Part shown: piece by piece, positions 7,594-7,761 of the stretch
Numbering within the stretch: the first letter of the stretch is position 1
Layout: every line of letters begins with the position of its first letter
Source of the DNA: UBA4644 sp964646225
GTDB lineage: Bacteria; Bacillota; Clostridia; Oscillospirales; Butyricicoccaceae
DNA: 7,761 nt
Reading direction: 5' to 3'
Assembly: GCA_964646225.1 (NCBI GenBank)
Contig: CAZYAD010000057.1
Location: 1 to 7,761 of the forward strand
Program-made: the position numbers and the translations under genes
The notes under the pieces: model-generated
The model's database searches: none
Seen by the model: only the letters and a program-made list of their open reading frames with translations
What the model was told of the DNA's origin: nothing

Positions 7594-7761
7594 TTATTTC
7601 TCACGAGTGCTCTTGGGATCCAGTACATCCCGCAGCGTGTCGCCGATGATATTGATGCTGATGGTGGCCAGGGACAGCGCAATGGCGGGGAACACCCACT
7701 GCCACCAGTAGTTCTGGATGACGATGGAGTTGTTGGCGCCATAGAGCATATTGCCCCAGGT
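7594..7761 (-). CDS. oppC: Oligopeptide ABC transporter permease OppC, C-terminal end (partial)
   Basis: The last 55 residues are visible and the gene continues off the right edge. The sequence includes WWQWVFPAIALSLATISINI, then IGDTLRDVLDPK and a short charged tail. The proline-led hydrophobic helix followed by GD.LRD.LDP is the standard C-terminus of OppC/DppC permeases of the binding-protein-dependent transport family. It forms part of the membrane channel energised by the two ATPases encoded just downstream. OppB and a substrate-binding lipoprotein would be expected further right, outside the window. Gene order permease-OppD-OppF is the usual one. Confidence 0.93.
   Translation of the reverse strand, partial: TWGNMLYGANNSIVIQNYWWQWVFPAIALSLATISINIIGDTLRDVLDPKSTREK

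Overview
The window looks like chromosomal sequence from a GC-rich, gut-type Firmicute, most likely an Oscillospiraceae/Ruminococcaceae relative of Faecalibacterium or Gemmiger. This is inferred from strong AGGAGG ribosome-binding sites, the BlaI/M56 BlaR1 pair with a TTGACA promoter, protein style and codon usage; no 16S or marker gene is present. Three blocks of different character are visible.

Block 1 (about 1-925, minus strand) is the C-terminal part of a phage- or integrative-element-type protein. It runs off the left edge and has no convincing 5' end. Its C-terminal half resembles the nuclease-like or LPD3-like domains at the ends of phage and conjugative-element polyvalent proteins. 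It is visibly poorer in GC than the rest (bases 301-360 are 24/60 GC, against 46/60 for bases 1021-1080). It looks like the remnant or edge of a mobile element.

Block 2 (about 893-4762, plus strand) is a two-gene regulatory unit. A TTGACA promoter carries two 16-bp dyads that fit BlaI-type operators, one over the -10 element and one over the leader. It drives a 127-aa BlaI/MecI-family repressor, whose stop overlaps the start of a very large M56 (BlaR1-like) membrane metalloprotease. The protease has the HELAH zinc site and the glutamate ligand 37 residues later, but no penicillin-binding sensor. Instead, after a last membrane helix that ends in a lipobox-like VAGC, it carries about 700 residues of extracytoplasmic beta-rich, NTF2-like and calcium-loop-like sequence. 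The last about 75 residues are displaced into another frame by an apparent one-base deletion near 4311-4317. No beta-lactamase or other obvious target gene follows.

Block 3 (4771-7761, minus strand) is the distal end of an oligopeptide-type ABC importer operon: the C-terminus of the permease OppC, then OppD, then OppF overlapping oppD by 35 bases, then a 66-aa single-pass membrane protein in the same frame as oppF just after its TGA. OppF is about 540 aa because about 200 residues of charged, alanine-rich, probably coiled-coil sequence replace a short loop between the Walker A motif and the Q-loop. Blocks 2 and 3 converge on a perfect 15-bp hairpin with T-tracts on both strands, which should end both transcripts.

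The least ordinary items are the enlarged OppF and its membrane mini-protein, and the lipobox-bearing non-PBP sensor of the BlaR1 homologue. None can be called a new system from sequence alone.
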